A DNA stretch of 49,243 nt, from contig UQEY01000009.1 of NCBI GenBank assembly GCA_900540235.1, forward strand, positions 1 through 49,243, in the 5' to 3' direction. This DNA is from an uncultured Eubacteriales bacterium. Its GTDB lineage: Bacteria; Bacillota; Clostridia; Oscillospirales; Acutalibacteraceae. The translations under genes were made by a program, and so were the position numbers. A model generated the notes under the pieces. It saw only the letters and a list, made by a program, of their open reading frames with translations. It was not told the DNA's origin and made no database searches. Shown here piece by piece: positions 19,801 through 27,900 of this stretch (position 1 is the stretch's first letter; the number at the start of each line of letters is the position of its first letter).

Positions 19801-21190
19801 CGTCGATTGCAGCATTGATTTCGTCAAGGCTCATAGGTTCGCCGTTGTTGCCGAAGTTTACTGCAAGACCCTTGAGAAGGTAAGGATAATAAGAAGATTC
19901 GTAAGCGTTAACATGCTTTTCCAAAATTGCTTTGGTAAGCAAGTCGGAATTGATTACACCGTCAACCAAGAAGTTTGAAAGTGTATTGAGCGTATCTGCA
20001 TCAAGCTCATCGCTTTCTCCCATACCCATCATCATCTTGATGGCAGAAGCGATATTGTCAACACCCATTGATTCGCAAAGTCCGGCTTCAACACGAGCGA
20101 AAATATTGTTTTCGGTTGCATTGATTTTAAAGCCGTTCATTGTTAACGGTGCGCCGGTCATACCGCTTGCTTCAACGCTTGCAGTGAGGTTTAAACCGCC
20201 GTCCTGAATAAGCTTGATGTATAAGCTTGCCTGAACTGCACTTGCACCCATACCGAAACCGTAGTAGAGAAGTTCTGCAACATCGTTAACTTTGATGCCG
20301 ACACCGTAAACTTCCATCATCTTGTTGTATACGGAAATACGGTCGTCAACAACTGCTTGGTCTTCAGCGGTAAGCGCATAGTCGCACTGCTTTAACTGAT
20401 AGAGCGAAGCGGTTTCATAAGTAGAACCGATGTAGCTATTGCCGTCAAGCGACAAGTTGAAAATCTTCTGGTCCTTAAACGCTTGATTGTAGCGCTGACC
20501 AATTTCGTTTACCTTAGCAATGATTTCTTCGTCATTACTTGCCTGCTGTTGGTAAAGTGTAGCTAAGTACCAAAGGCTGTTAGCCGAATACTTAACTGTT
20601 TTACCGCTTGCATCTCTGCCTGAAAGGGTACGGTCATCCTTAGCGCCGTATAACCATTCTTCAAGCTGCTCTCTCGACTCCTTAGACAAACTTGAGTTGT
20701 CCTTGTAGTTGTAGCAAAGAGCTGCAAGTGTGTAGTAGTCAACCGAACCTGTTGAACCGCTCAAATAATTATAGCTTGATAAGTCACCGGTGGTGGTATC
20801 GCCATAAATATTACGAACGAAGTCTGATTGACTTGTGGAAGCGAGTGCACCGATAAGTGTCGGTTGCAAAACGCCGAGCAAATCTTGAAGCGTTGTTTCA
20901 CTTTCGATTTGCTTTTTTTGTTCGTCGCTCAACTTGTCAACAGTTGTGCCGAACTTTTTAGCGCCCTTTTCATATACGGCATTTTTGATTACATCAATGC
21001 CCATGAGAAGGGATGGCAGGTTGTCTGCCAATTTGTTAAGCGTGTTGAAAGCCGAGTCGGCATCAACACCGGTCGTTTGCCATAGCGGGTTGTCATTACT
21101 TTTGGCGAATGCCGTAAAGCCAACCGAACATGTGGTCACGACCATTACTACAGCTAAGAAAAAGCTGAGTAGTTTTTTGCTCGTTCTCAT
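10010..21190 (-). CDS. Giant secreted repeat protein (about 3,726 residues)
   Basis: No known enzymatic domain is recognised. ATG 21190 is the best start: AAAGGAG precedes it, and it opens a clean signal peptide (MRTSKKLLSFFLAVVMVV, cleavage after FTAFA). Residues ~30-1450 are largely unique, helical, and rich in Leu, Asn and Asp. Residues ~1460-3726 alternate two modules. Module A carries ALVAVLRPLYGVLDV, then GSNGYENSIVPLLEAL, then NLLLDILNPL and LPNLALFIGNNG; copies start near 1477, 1930, 2500, 2930 and 3425. Module B carries IDWLGLASLGK, then VLRYVLDAV, then FWDY/FWSY and VAKLLTDKSYG; copies start near 1673, 2247, 2680, 3180 and 3627, the last truncated. Two small Cys clusters (CDCGEANC, CPCSSSKC) are present. 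No LPXTG, dockerin, S-layer homology or C-terminal membrane segment is seen. Lysine is mostly AAG, as in gap and gpmI, suggesting high expression. It diverges from the dockerin genes, so a shared surface structure is plausible but unproven. Confidence 0.85.
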   Translation of the reverse strand: MRTSKKLLSFFLAVVMVVTTCSVGFTAFAKSNDNPLWQTTGVDADSAFNTLNKLADNLPSLLMGIDVIKNAVYEKGAKKFGTTVDKLSDEQKKQIESETTLQDLLGVLQPTLIGALASTSQSDFVRNIYGDTTTGDLSSYNYLSGSTGSVDYYTLAALCYNYKDNSSLSKESREQLEEWLYGAKDDRTLSGRDASGKTVKYSANSLWYLATLYQQQASNDEEIIAKVNEIGQRYNQAFKDQKIFNLSLDGNSYIGSTYETASLYQLKQCDYALTAEDQAVVDDRISVYNKMMEVYGVGIKVNDVAELLYYGFGMGASAVQASLYIKLIQDGGLNLTASVEASGMTGAPLTMNGFKINATENNIFARVEAGLCESMGVDNIASAIKMMMGMGESDELDADTLNTLSNFLVDGVINSDLLTKAILEKHVNAYESSYYPYLLKGLAVNFGNNGEPMSLDEINAAIDAQLPKGYSKDWKDGDTFFISDEELDQLHDLLNNIAWLNGLDKDGKGQTLVTNLFNDGAVTFTDSYGDGKKKTIKIPDSLKGSGTLDFWYQIANLYSRQNIDSGSASLKSNNYIALMKAFSGDYPKEVKISKTEYTASNSLVDYSNSDEGTGINKNENSKTGYSKADIQKWADNSYNYIVTKTLSKNLGIDVNELGKPKTSAYKYDEKFIMNDLIDIDTVFNKIIEKKTAIQTDVVLTDAQKAILNGNNTDLTGSVGTEIVNIILNNTVGDIVDPSTSTGKIVDSVLKSLLKTNVNLQAVLTDIWSDLVDNPIKTVVNLLPVLAVLVNELIEPILFAEAGDAQKSTNTGLLYDVLGDGALGEMNAKSGSYIGIDQLSWDLNSLLPQLMHWLKNDGSYERAGGTYWNDGKAKTGYLSYYNNLGYETKDYTANDLISDTNLVLKYDKVIDKNGKELTYKESKNEEGKTVYTYSYNGNTADNLTDVLANIPSATRFNVQYTYEAGVPRITGIYIADKALKYAKISDLKNILSGAITAQDGQIGTGLYEVIDELATLFTNAVDTYVNTPELRNQVKGYANDRTGAAVNRGLNNITVALPQLFDIMENLGADKYGVPKNAWTYCYDGKIVVGKDPSTGDDGVVSNAKMTEFKNFAANPDPVKIFDCFAQIFVEDWLDAILGLVNNVISVDGSEFSKNLPIVTGLLNSVGGFGESSALTDLFNSIFQITRESDYSFTFEKQSSGFVGLDKDNAYFLITNVSKLVDVVKALIDSFKKSDDDKGNGDGTTSLSDIAMNALANNADASTASDTPMSSVDLSNYTNDEIGTVDKTIAKLDSMLSSLLVDSNINGYNLSKTSNIVTGVVSLLSNYIGTDASNQVIDLLNTYLYYLNGEDQRSADSDGNVDPKDIYTNEGLTTVVVRTFALVEALVANLTDKYAYTYTYKDNGSDKEAKYNLISEAVNGLISPDSLAVRIKETEFGGASKQIKKLESWSDAIEKDGTINVDINWGITKGDRDEFLNAFSASIRILTSIVGVILLDTGIYENALYPALNAIAQQTGIKIDTPKELADASNEYRDELVKGLVNPLVSWLDTFLQKPVTTLINTITGLSAVLDDTNTKAGTVASIVSGAVTPVQNELNGAANILKLTSSKLGALSPTLASLLEKVSSDTFDQFTKVNGKQELGFKVNDVALSGNNIIPIVNTILAKFGIKLNNINWNFVSKCTPGQAVIYVLEYLVDTVVANDNLKAIANLIGNDTVTTVLDAIQNGKIDAHALLKVLNKVLNLTQSPTLFAWSFEQYLQQAAEGFAYPQGITKAQADEAAQDIDAVINNIFPVLASLGVNLGGNNLKDILSSNVFKNEFITKLVFTIYGGISSNATVASVMSGLGVASSPADVAKLLTDTSYGATFTDAANFLASASSWDALVKTETKNKCDCGEANCTAGSTTTKTYPTINWGFKDGAANAQQGFVNALVAVLRPLYPVISILLNEGSADVGSVVTEILKTIDSQTKTLTFKNGILTITVKDEKNADSKDSVIKIDVNSALKNLNIYGTNAYNSAIIPLMEALGAKNIKTDAEYKNDIAQAKDNLLLDILNPIVGANNSILNDIVANPLETICTMLPNLAVFIDANGLSQFVANLIAPITQVIYGLSDVLDVNSVLSYVLGYYVENKSFKGLSADDIVAVIAGTKSVKPLGDVVGNLIGMGEGKLIIDLSNLSTLNLQDAVVPVINFILSDPNIIKASKKSTTSCPCSSSKCPNKLTDAQIKENEKANETSEKIIGYVHQIKISNIDWNLLASLGDRVTYTSKATDLNGNALTGKKLENVDYGKTLITVLRYVLNTVKNNIDPLNSILTNIDAIAKNDTLKAIISNVITQIKTHSADQIIVGLYYFFVGEQTDAYWDFTGYKTKNSTFKFPKGVNASDVAALVSFLDGIIGELDLNALLNQYLYTDSLINTLAKAIYTNIEKVKINDKLSLGDILALLDVNVTANSFADLLVNSKYGETAQFKSASDAIKAAGSFAKVDFDKLSWGVKDQKTFLNALVAVLRPLYGVLDVVVADGQLNILEGISIPGSNGYENSIVPLLEALGCENILSYDKYLKDVNKAYDNLLLDILNPLFGFVDSVVSSPLDTIASALPNLALFIGNNGITQLAVNLITPVTQVIKAVAPVIDVDALLYDLTKVELNGKKISVTKLDEFLGQYTDGGKLIATLNSFLTTTGISIPEIDWLGLASLGKTTKASSAVKVIGDRLVVKADTSKVIIAVLRYVLDAVLSNANAIKGLLGDSYKGTLKDILDMIFGMNADQLLALVFRLVNITQSPTEVFWSYKEYKHQMSKFKYPDGISAEDAENAVGQLDGAVDGVMALLNSLGVVSSSNLQGVVGDLLFTNEMVTKLASALYGALDTDKISPYLSMAGIDVTTKGVAKLLTDKSYGKTFTSAAKTIKSAKSWSKVAKVNWGFTDGAANAQQGFINAVTAVLRPFLDILGPFLNGSNLELGNILYGVVVGLDINTGNKKKGETLVSLKNGKLTIKTQSNGKYSTALSLNLANLKTLKTLNLYGSNGYENAIVPLLDVLQVENSQIKTFDQYVKDCEKAKDNILLDVLNPLMSFVSNVLDKPFDTLTSVLPNLAYFIDNGGIPQLLDNLLSPVTAFLKDAKKQGVDIDKIIKMITGKDLGTIITKALKINGVKIKLSLTNLKACNIDDVVYPLVTSLLKSTGIVLPYFDFATIASHGEAVTSTSKAENAEGKFTNKEVIGNKGEVLVALLRYISDTLVKNAKTLKSLISNIDAIKKNDMLKSIITSVFNTIGIAEKDDIVRAVFYFLKSEPTNAFWDYTAYKTGTFDFSYPEGIDTDFLKNLPPMLDGLVGGLLDLNATIGGLIFKDDIINSLATGLYGAVEGVKVGDGSLTSLLAQTGIDFSTKNVAKLLTDKAYGQTYESQAKIIAAAGSWSKVNKDSLKWGVKDADTFFHALVAVLRPIYGVLDVLLNDASLGIFNIVRIPGSNGYTSSIVPLMEAFSMYNIKTQYQYRQDIKEAYDNILLDIINPLWDKVEDILSAPLETLFAILPNLALFIGNDGLCQIIDNLLTPVSALVDAIKPVVNLNDLLTAVLSALNVDLNSTLAKIGITNFSLDIYDLNATLKPLLSGDAIIPLVNNLLGLIKIGGQPLGLKLNDVNWLQLASHGKTVVSASQAATYGARIYVEGDSSETLIAVLRYLIQTVNTGDNFDKINGLIGGLLGDGSNSTVSDVVNQVLGMLQGDTDKVIADLVDLLQTLA

Positions 21191-21272
21191 ATAAATCTCT
21201 CTCTCCTTTACATATGAATTACGAACTTGTCGTTTTTGGCAACGCATATGGGTATGCGACGCCCTCCGAGCA

Positions 21273-21345
21273 GTATTTGTTCACAGTTTCTACACAAAAA
21301 ACTGCTTTTTAGGCGCAGGATATCCACACGCGTATAAACAAATAC
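21273..21345 (-). promoter_or_regulatory. Structured 5' leader of the giant-protein mRNA
   Basis: On the minus strand GTATTTGTT (21345-21337) is perfectly complementary to AACAAATAC (21281-21273), closing a ~73-nt domain that starts at the predicted +1. A second hairpin, CGCATA-CCCA-TATGCG, follows near 21243-21258. I do not recognise a known riboswitch class. Confidence 0.5.
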
Positions 21346-21351
21346 AAATTA

Positions 21352-21380
21352 TTTATATCAAAGAATATATAATAAGTCAA
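21352..21380 (-). promoter_or_regulatory. Predicted promoter of the giant-protein gene
   Basis: On the minus strand TTGACT (21380-21375) and TATAAA (21357-21352) are separated by 17 bases. Transcription would start near 21345, giving a leader of about 155 nt. Confidence 0.7.
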
Positions 21381-21544
21381 TATTTTTGTAACAAAAAATT
21401 AATTTATTGTGAATTTATAACATATTTTAGCGAAGATTTTTGACGATAAGCAGTAGCATAACGGACAAAATAATTAAATGTGTCTAACAAGCAAAAATCG
21501 ACAAAGAAATAACTGATAAGCGATATATAATGTGTTCACAGTCG

Positions 21545-21669
21545 TGTAAATAAACTGCGTTCTTGTAAAGCTATTCACCTTTACAAATGTAAACTTTATG
21601 TAAAGCTTGGTGACTTTACTCACCGTAAAATATCGATTTTTCAGCAAATAAATGTAAACTTTTTGTAAA
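21545..21669. promoter_or_regulatory. Array of TGTAAA boxes in the divergent control region
   Basis: TGTAAA occurs at 21545, 21564, 21588, 21599, 21653 and 21664, with the inverted form TTTACA at 21580. Two pairs (21588/21599 and 21653/21664) repeat at 11 bases, close to one helical turn. The array lies between the two divergent promoters, so it is a candidate operator cluster. The region is otherwise non-coding and AT-rich. Confidence 0.45.
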
Positions 21670-21757
21670 CTCAGTGTGAATAATTTGTGCAAGCCGACAA
21701 AAAACAGTCTGTTTTTTTGGACAAAGTTACAAAAATTCAGTTTCGTTTATGCGATTA

Positions 21758-21786
21758 TTGACTTTTTTGCCTTATTATGTAATAAT
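21758..21786 (+). promoter_or_regulatory. Predicted promoter of the 2,209-residue dockerin-protein gene
   Basis: TTGACT (21758-21763), 17 bases, then AATAAT (21781-21786) preceded by TG one base upstream (extended -10). Transcription would start near 21793, leaving a ~170-nt leader. Confidence 0.65.
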
Positions 21787-21803
21787 TATGATGTGTTTGA
21801 AGC

Positions 21804-21911
21804 ACATATTGCGCCCGTTTAGGAGCGTGGTACGGTTTGTAACCGTCCATTCAGTCTAATTCAGATTGCCTGATGGTCAGAGATTGCGACAGGCTGCCAA
21901 GCGCAATATGT
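21804..21911 (+). promoter_or_regulatory. Unidentified structured leader RNA closed by an 11-bp perfect stem
   Basis: ACATATTGCGC (21804-21814) is the exact complement of GCGCAATATGT (21901-21911). GTGTT/AACAC (21793-21797, 21913-21917) extends the stem across a bulge. Inside are ACGGTT-TGT-AACCGT (21832-21846) and GCCTG/CAGGC (about 21868-21894), giving a multibranch shape. It lies between the promoter and the start codon. It lacks signatures of the riboswitches I know (c-di-GMP-I/II, THF, cobalamin, SAM). The structure is seen directly; regulatory function is inferred. Confidence 0.6.
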
Positions 21912-21962
21912 TAACACTCTAAACTTACTTACTTTAAGGAAATTTAAAATGGAGGTAAATTA

Positions 21963-24900
21963 ATGAAAACGAAGGCAAAAAAGTTTTCCCATAAGCTTTT
22001 AGCTTTACTTATGGCTGTGCTTATGGCTGCTTCTTGCTTCACCGGTGCTATCTCGGCTTATGGTGCTACCATGAGCAGTGATAAAACATATGCCGATGAC
22101 TCAATCGAATATAACGATTTGGCATGGGCTATTCTTTCCGATGAGCAAACAGCAACAGCTTTGCTTGACTATGCCGACATTATGCTTGCTGAATACGGTC
22201 CTATGATTGATAAGCTTCTTGAAAAGCTTCCTTCTTCAATCACAGCTTATATGACTTGGGACTCTACAAACCGTTTGCTCAAACTTAACGCATTCGGTAT
22301 CATCAAGTATAATATCGCTGTTCGTACTCACAGTGTTGACGAAATTTTCCAAACACTTGAGTCTGTTCGTGGTGTACTTGTTAAGTTTGGTGGCTACATT
22401 GGTGACGCTAAGAACCTTAACTTCAACTCTGTTGCAACAAACGACGCTGACGGCAACGGCTGGCATATCACAAGAGAAACAGCTTCTTCTACTGAGATTC
22501 TTCAGAGAGTTATTGCAATTCTTCAAACAAATAGTGGAGACTATAACGGCAAGGATGTACTCGGTCAGTTACTCAGAGGTGATTTTACTCTCGGTACTCT
22601 CGGAAGCCTTGCTAATATAGATGTATATAACATTATCGGAGGTTTGCTTGGTTTTTCTGATTCAAGCTATAAGTCAAACTTTGTTTATAACATCGTTCAG
22701 CAACTTATCTTCAAGTATACTAATTGGTATACAGATGAAGAAATTGCTAATTTCAAAGCTAACCCATCAACATTTAAGTTTGATGAGCAGCTTATGAACA
22801 AGCTCACAACTGAGCTTCTTGATAAGATTTCAGTTCTTGTTACATATAATCAAGAATATAAAGATAAGAGTGACACATCTGCCACCCGTTACCTTGAAAT
22901 TAAAAAGGAAATGGATGCAAAAAGTTGCGATTATGCTACCGCAGCTAAAAATCTCGGTTACGACCCTAACCTTGTTTATTCAAAGGAATTCCTTGATGAC
23001 GACGGTAACCCGCAGAATGTTCTTCTCTTTGCTTACGGTGCTCCGGATGCTAAGGGCTTCGCTACATCATCAACTACTCAGATTGCTCTTTCAAATAATG
23101 ACAATCTCTTTGATTTTGGTTATCAGGCACTCAGCATTGCTTGGAACACAGTTCTTAAAGGTACAATCGGTCTTATTCATGTAAACGACTCTTACGATGA
23201 AGGCCACGGCGCAAACTTCGATAATAATTACTATTATTATTTCGACCAGCTTGGCAAGTGGGATAAGACAAATGTTGCCGCTAACTACACTGAAGCTAAG
23301 ATTAACGAATGGGCAAACGCAGTATATAAAGATTATAAATTTGATACTGCTCAGAAGTTCCTTGATTATGTAAAGCAGGTTGTTTCTTATGACCGTACAG
23401 CTGCTGATGATTCAACAGGTAAGTGGTCAGACATTGATGAAACAAAGCTCTTTGCAAAGTTAAGATACAGTCCGCTTGCTGACTACGGTTTCAATGTAAC
23501 AACAGGTCCTATCAACCTTTACTTATCTGAAACAGGTACTCCTAATGTTGACGACTTCTTTGCTAATAAGTACAAAGAATATCCGTCAATGGTAGCTGCA
23601 TTTAACGACGCACTCGTTGCAGTAGTTAAGGATCTCTTCCCTGAAAGAGATAACATTATCGGTACTCGCCCTGAAATGGCAACAACCGGAAATAAGCTTA
23701 CAACAATTAATGATTCTGCTATCAGAACCGTTACAACTACTCTTGTTGGCAATGCTTGTAAGATGGTACAGTATACAGCAGACGCTACAGACGCTAACAT
23801 CCTCAAGGCTTTCTATACTAAGTACGGCAAAAACGCTACACTTTCTGAAAAGAACCTTGAAGAAGCAATGATTCCTATGCTCGTTGCTTGCATCGGTCAA
23901 GTTAACCTTGGCGAAGGCAAGCTCGAAAGACTTATCCACCCATCAGATTGGGACGGCTGTAAGGATGCAGAGGCAGTTGCTTATGTAGCTCTTAAAGAAT
24001 ACTTATCATATGCAATGCCTAAGAAAGATTATTCTTCACTTGTTACTATTGACAAGGACGGAACAATCAACGCAACACTCGAAGGCACAATTCTTCCAAT
24101 GGCTCGTGACGCTGTTGCATATGTAATTGAAGCTTATGTTCCTCTTACAGATGAAAACGGCAACCCTTGGAAGACTGAAACTGCTGCAGTTAATGCAAGC
24201 ACAACACTCTTCGACCTTCTTAATTCTGTAGTTTGCTACTACGGCGGCGACTACGCAATGCAGAAGACTGTAAACAAGGGCGAACGCTCAATGGGCGTTG
24301 GCGCACTCCTCGGTCTTTGCAAGAGCGGCAAGAGTGAAAACGGCGCAAGCCTTATTTCAACTGCTAATACCCTTTGGGAAAATGTAGACCTTGTTGCAAA
24401 CAAGCTTATGCCTGTACTCGGTACTCTTCAGGGTAAGGGTTATGCTAAGTTTGATTCAAAAGACCTCATTTGGAACAATGTTGTTCTCTCATTCCTCAAC
24501 ATCGGAGATGAAAGAGCTTCAGGTTTTTGCGGTGTATCTAACTTCCTTTGGCAGTTACTTACAATCGTTTCTGCTGAGCCTATCCAGTCAACACCTGTTG
24601 TAACTACAGTTTATAACTTAGTTAAGGACCTTGCAAACGGTCTTCTCGGTGCTCGTTATGACGGACAGAGCTTCACAACAATCATTCCTGACGCAACATC
24701 AGCAACTCCGTTTGACGATGTACTTCAGGTTAAGGTACTTGCAGGTACATCAACTAAGTCAGGTAGTACTCCGGGTGCTATTCAAAAGGCACTTTGCAAC
24801 TTCGCTGAATTTGCAGGTTACGGTACAAGCGGCGTAAACACATACCCTGATTCAATTCTTCGTGGTATTTGCTTCGCACTTCAGGCTGTTAACAGCTTCG

Positions 24901-27900
24901 TTCCTGAAGCATTAAGCACTATCGGTCAGCATCAGCTCAAGATGGCTACTGCTTCATTTGAAAAGAATGCTATAACAGGCGCTTCTGTAGGTCAGCCTTA
25001 TACAACAAAGTTCAACATTACTAACAACTCAGTTGGTATCAACGCTTCTTATGTAACAAACGGTGAAGTTCAGCAGCTTTCTCGTTACTATGTACATGTT
25101 ACAGATGTTAAGCGTGTTGCAGATGACGGCTCTACAGAAAATATAAAAGGTTATCCTACCGGTCTTATCGAGGCAGGTAAGACAGCTACATTTGACTTAA
25201 CTGTTAAATATTCACCTGAATCAGGTGCCGACTCAATGAACTGTGAAATTCGTGTAACTTATGATATCACAGATAAGAGCGGTAATGTTCTTTACGGTAA
25301 TAACACTGTATCGGCTTATCAGCTTCTTACTTCAGCATCAGGTTGGAGAGATACGGTTTATAACGAAGATAATAAGTTCAACGATGCATTCAGCCAGACT
25401 GACGGTTCTGACAGAGAAGTTAACGGCGTTGTAGTTCACAATGCTAATAAAATTGGTAGGGGCGAACTCCTTGCTGTTACATATCCACAAGATATGGTTC
25501 TCGGTACATCTACTGCAAGAACTATTTCTGAATATGGTTTTAGAGTTCACAACAACGGTAGTAACTCAGTATTCAACCGTAATACTCGAAGCCTTGACGG
25601 TGTCTTCTTCTATGATGAAATCGACAGCTTCAAGACAAATAACCTCACCACAGCAGCTACTAAGTTCAACGACGATGATACAACTACAGTAAAGATTGAC
25701 AGCGGCAACGCTATCGCTTTCTGGAATAAGAATACAGGTGACCTCCTCAAGGTTGGTATGTATGACTATCGTATTGAAACTGCTGCAGGTTCAGGCGTAT
25801 ACGGCGATTGGCAGCGTAACCAAGTAAATGAAGCAACTGAGGGTAACTCAGGTGCTATCACTTACTACAAGGGCTACACTGAAGAAGAACTTGCTAATAT
25901 CATCACAAACGCCAGTGCCCAAGGCAAGGCTATCGAAAGAAGAACTCATGTAACTTATACACTTCAGGAAGCTCTTGATGCTAAGATTATTAAGGGTTAC
26001 CATATTAATGAAAACGGTGTATATGACGCTATGTATCTCCAAACCAACGGCGGTACAATCAACTACGATAACCTCTTTAACATCCTTTCACTCGGTGTTA
26101 ACGGTCTTGACGGTTTCTATGTAATCAACAAGAAGGTTACAATTAACGGCGGTGAAGATTCTTATATCTATCCTTTCGCATATGATAACGAAACTCCTCT
26201 TAACGCCGGCACTTATAATGTTAAGCTTAACCTTTACAACTCTTCACAGTCCGGTTATGCTAAATTCGACATTGTTATCGGTGATACATCTTCTGCATCA
26301 TCTCTTGACACTAACTACAACGAACTTTCTAAGGTAATGGCTAACTATAAGTCAACCGACTTCGTTGACCAGTCAGTATATGCTGAAGCTAAGTCTGCTC
26401 TTCTTAATGTACTTTCTGTTCAGGCAGCTCCTATGACAGCTACATCAGCTATCGAAATGTCTGATACAACAGAACTTACAGCTGCAACAAAGCAGACAAC
26501 TTCTCCTACAGGCGACCGTGCATTTGTTCCTTATTCAACTTCACAGCAGTCTGTATCTTACAATGTTTCCGGTAAGACAGTAACTCGTGCAATTCCTGCA
26601 TCTGTTAAGGACGCTGCTTATGTTGGCGGTTCATTCAATGAAGAACTCGGTGCAACAATCGGCGGTCAGGCTGGCGTTTACTATTATGACGCTAACGCAA
26701 CAATGCCGATTTACTCGCCAAAGCCACTTGCATCTTCTGATGTTAAGGACGGTAAGGACCCTGCAGGCGTAGCAGTAATTCAGGGCGCTGATGGTAACTA
26801 CTACCTCGCTAACTCTGCTAAGTATGCTACTGTTTGGGATACAACAACATATTCTAACGCTCCATGGCAGAAGCCAACTGATACTCAGGCAACAGATAAG
26901 GACAACAACCTTCTCTACAACCAGGTTCAGTATGTATACAGAGATGCTAACGGTGACAAGTGCAACTCAACAGACGCTTGGTCATGCAAGTTCCCTCAAA
27001 CTCAGTACACATGTATCGCAAATACAGGTGCTGTTGACGAAAGCGGTAACAAGATTGACTACCGTGGTGCTATTACAAAGGCAAACGATAAGATTGCTTA
27101 TGTACTTAGCAAGGTTTATGCTAACCTTATTAACGCATCATCAACTCTTTATAATGACATTTCTGAACGCAGAAATGACCTTGAAGAAGTTAACTTTGAT
27201 ATCCTTTCTTACAACAAGATGGTTCAGTATGCTAAGATTGCAGAATCTAAGTATACTGTAAGTGTTGAATACACTGACCCAACAACCGAAAAGAGAGTTG
27301 AAAGAAACGGTATGTCTTACAAGGATGCTGCAGCTCTTATGAAGAGCCTCAAGAATAACGGTACTGCATTTACTTACACAACCGATTCTGATGTTTCTTC
27401 AGTTCAGGCTAAGGAAGCTGTAAGACTCTTCAACATCTTCGCTTCTGTAGTTCAAGAGCGTGGTTACCAGGGCGATAAGCTTGAAGCTGAAATTAAGTGT
27501 GCATCTGGCAACACTTACAAGACACTCAAGGCAACTCCTGCTGTCTACAATGAGGACGGCTCAGTTAAGTCTGAAGCTGTAATCACTAAGGGCGTAGGCG
27601 CTGTTGAACCTCGCTTCGGTGCTTGGGATGGCAACACCCTTTCAAACACAGGCGCTACTAAGTTTACAAAGGCTTCTTGGGATGCTTATGTAAGAGCTCT
27701 TGCTGAAGCAGTTAAACTTGCTCAGTACGGTAACGGCGACTACAAGTACAAGAATGCTAACAACTTCAACATTAACGACAGAGCTAACTACGATGCTCAG
27801 ATTACTCAGGTTTACAGTGTTGATTGTGCTCTCCAGAGAGCTGAACTTGCTCTTACAGAATATCAGTCATACACAGTAACTGTTACTCCTGTTAAGGGCG

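Noticed and set aside
10010..21190. Cell-wall anchoring signal or enzyme domain in the giant protein
   Set aside because: No LPXTG, S-layer homology, dockerin, C-terminal membrane helix or catalytic motif was found on reading through the translation.
21474..21692. 72-codon minus-strand frame in the divergent control region
   Set aside because: AT-rich, covers the TGTAAA array, no ribosome binding site or recognisable product.
21273..21911. The two surface-gene leaders as c-di-GMP, cobalamin, THF or SAM riboswitches
   Set aside because: The conserved core motifs I know for these classes are absent; only stems are evident, so no class was assigned.
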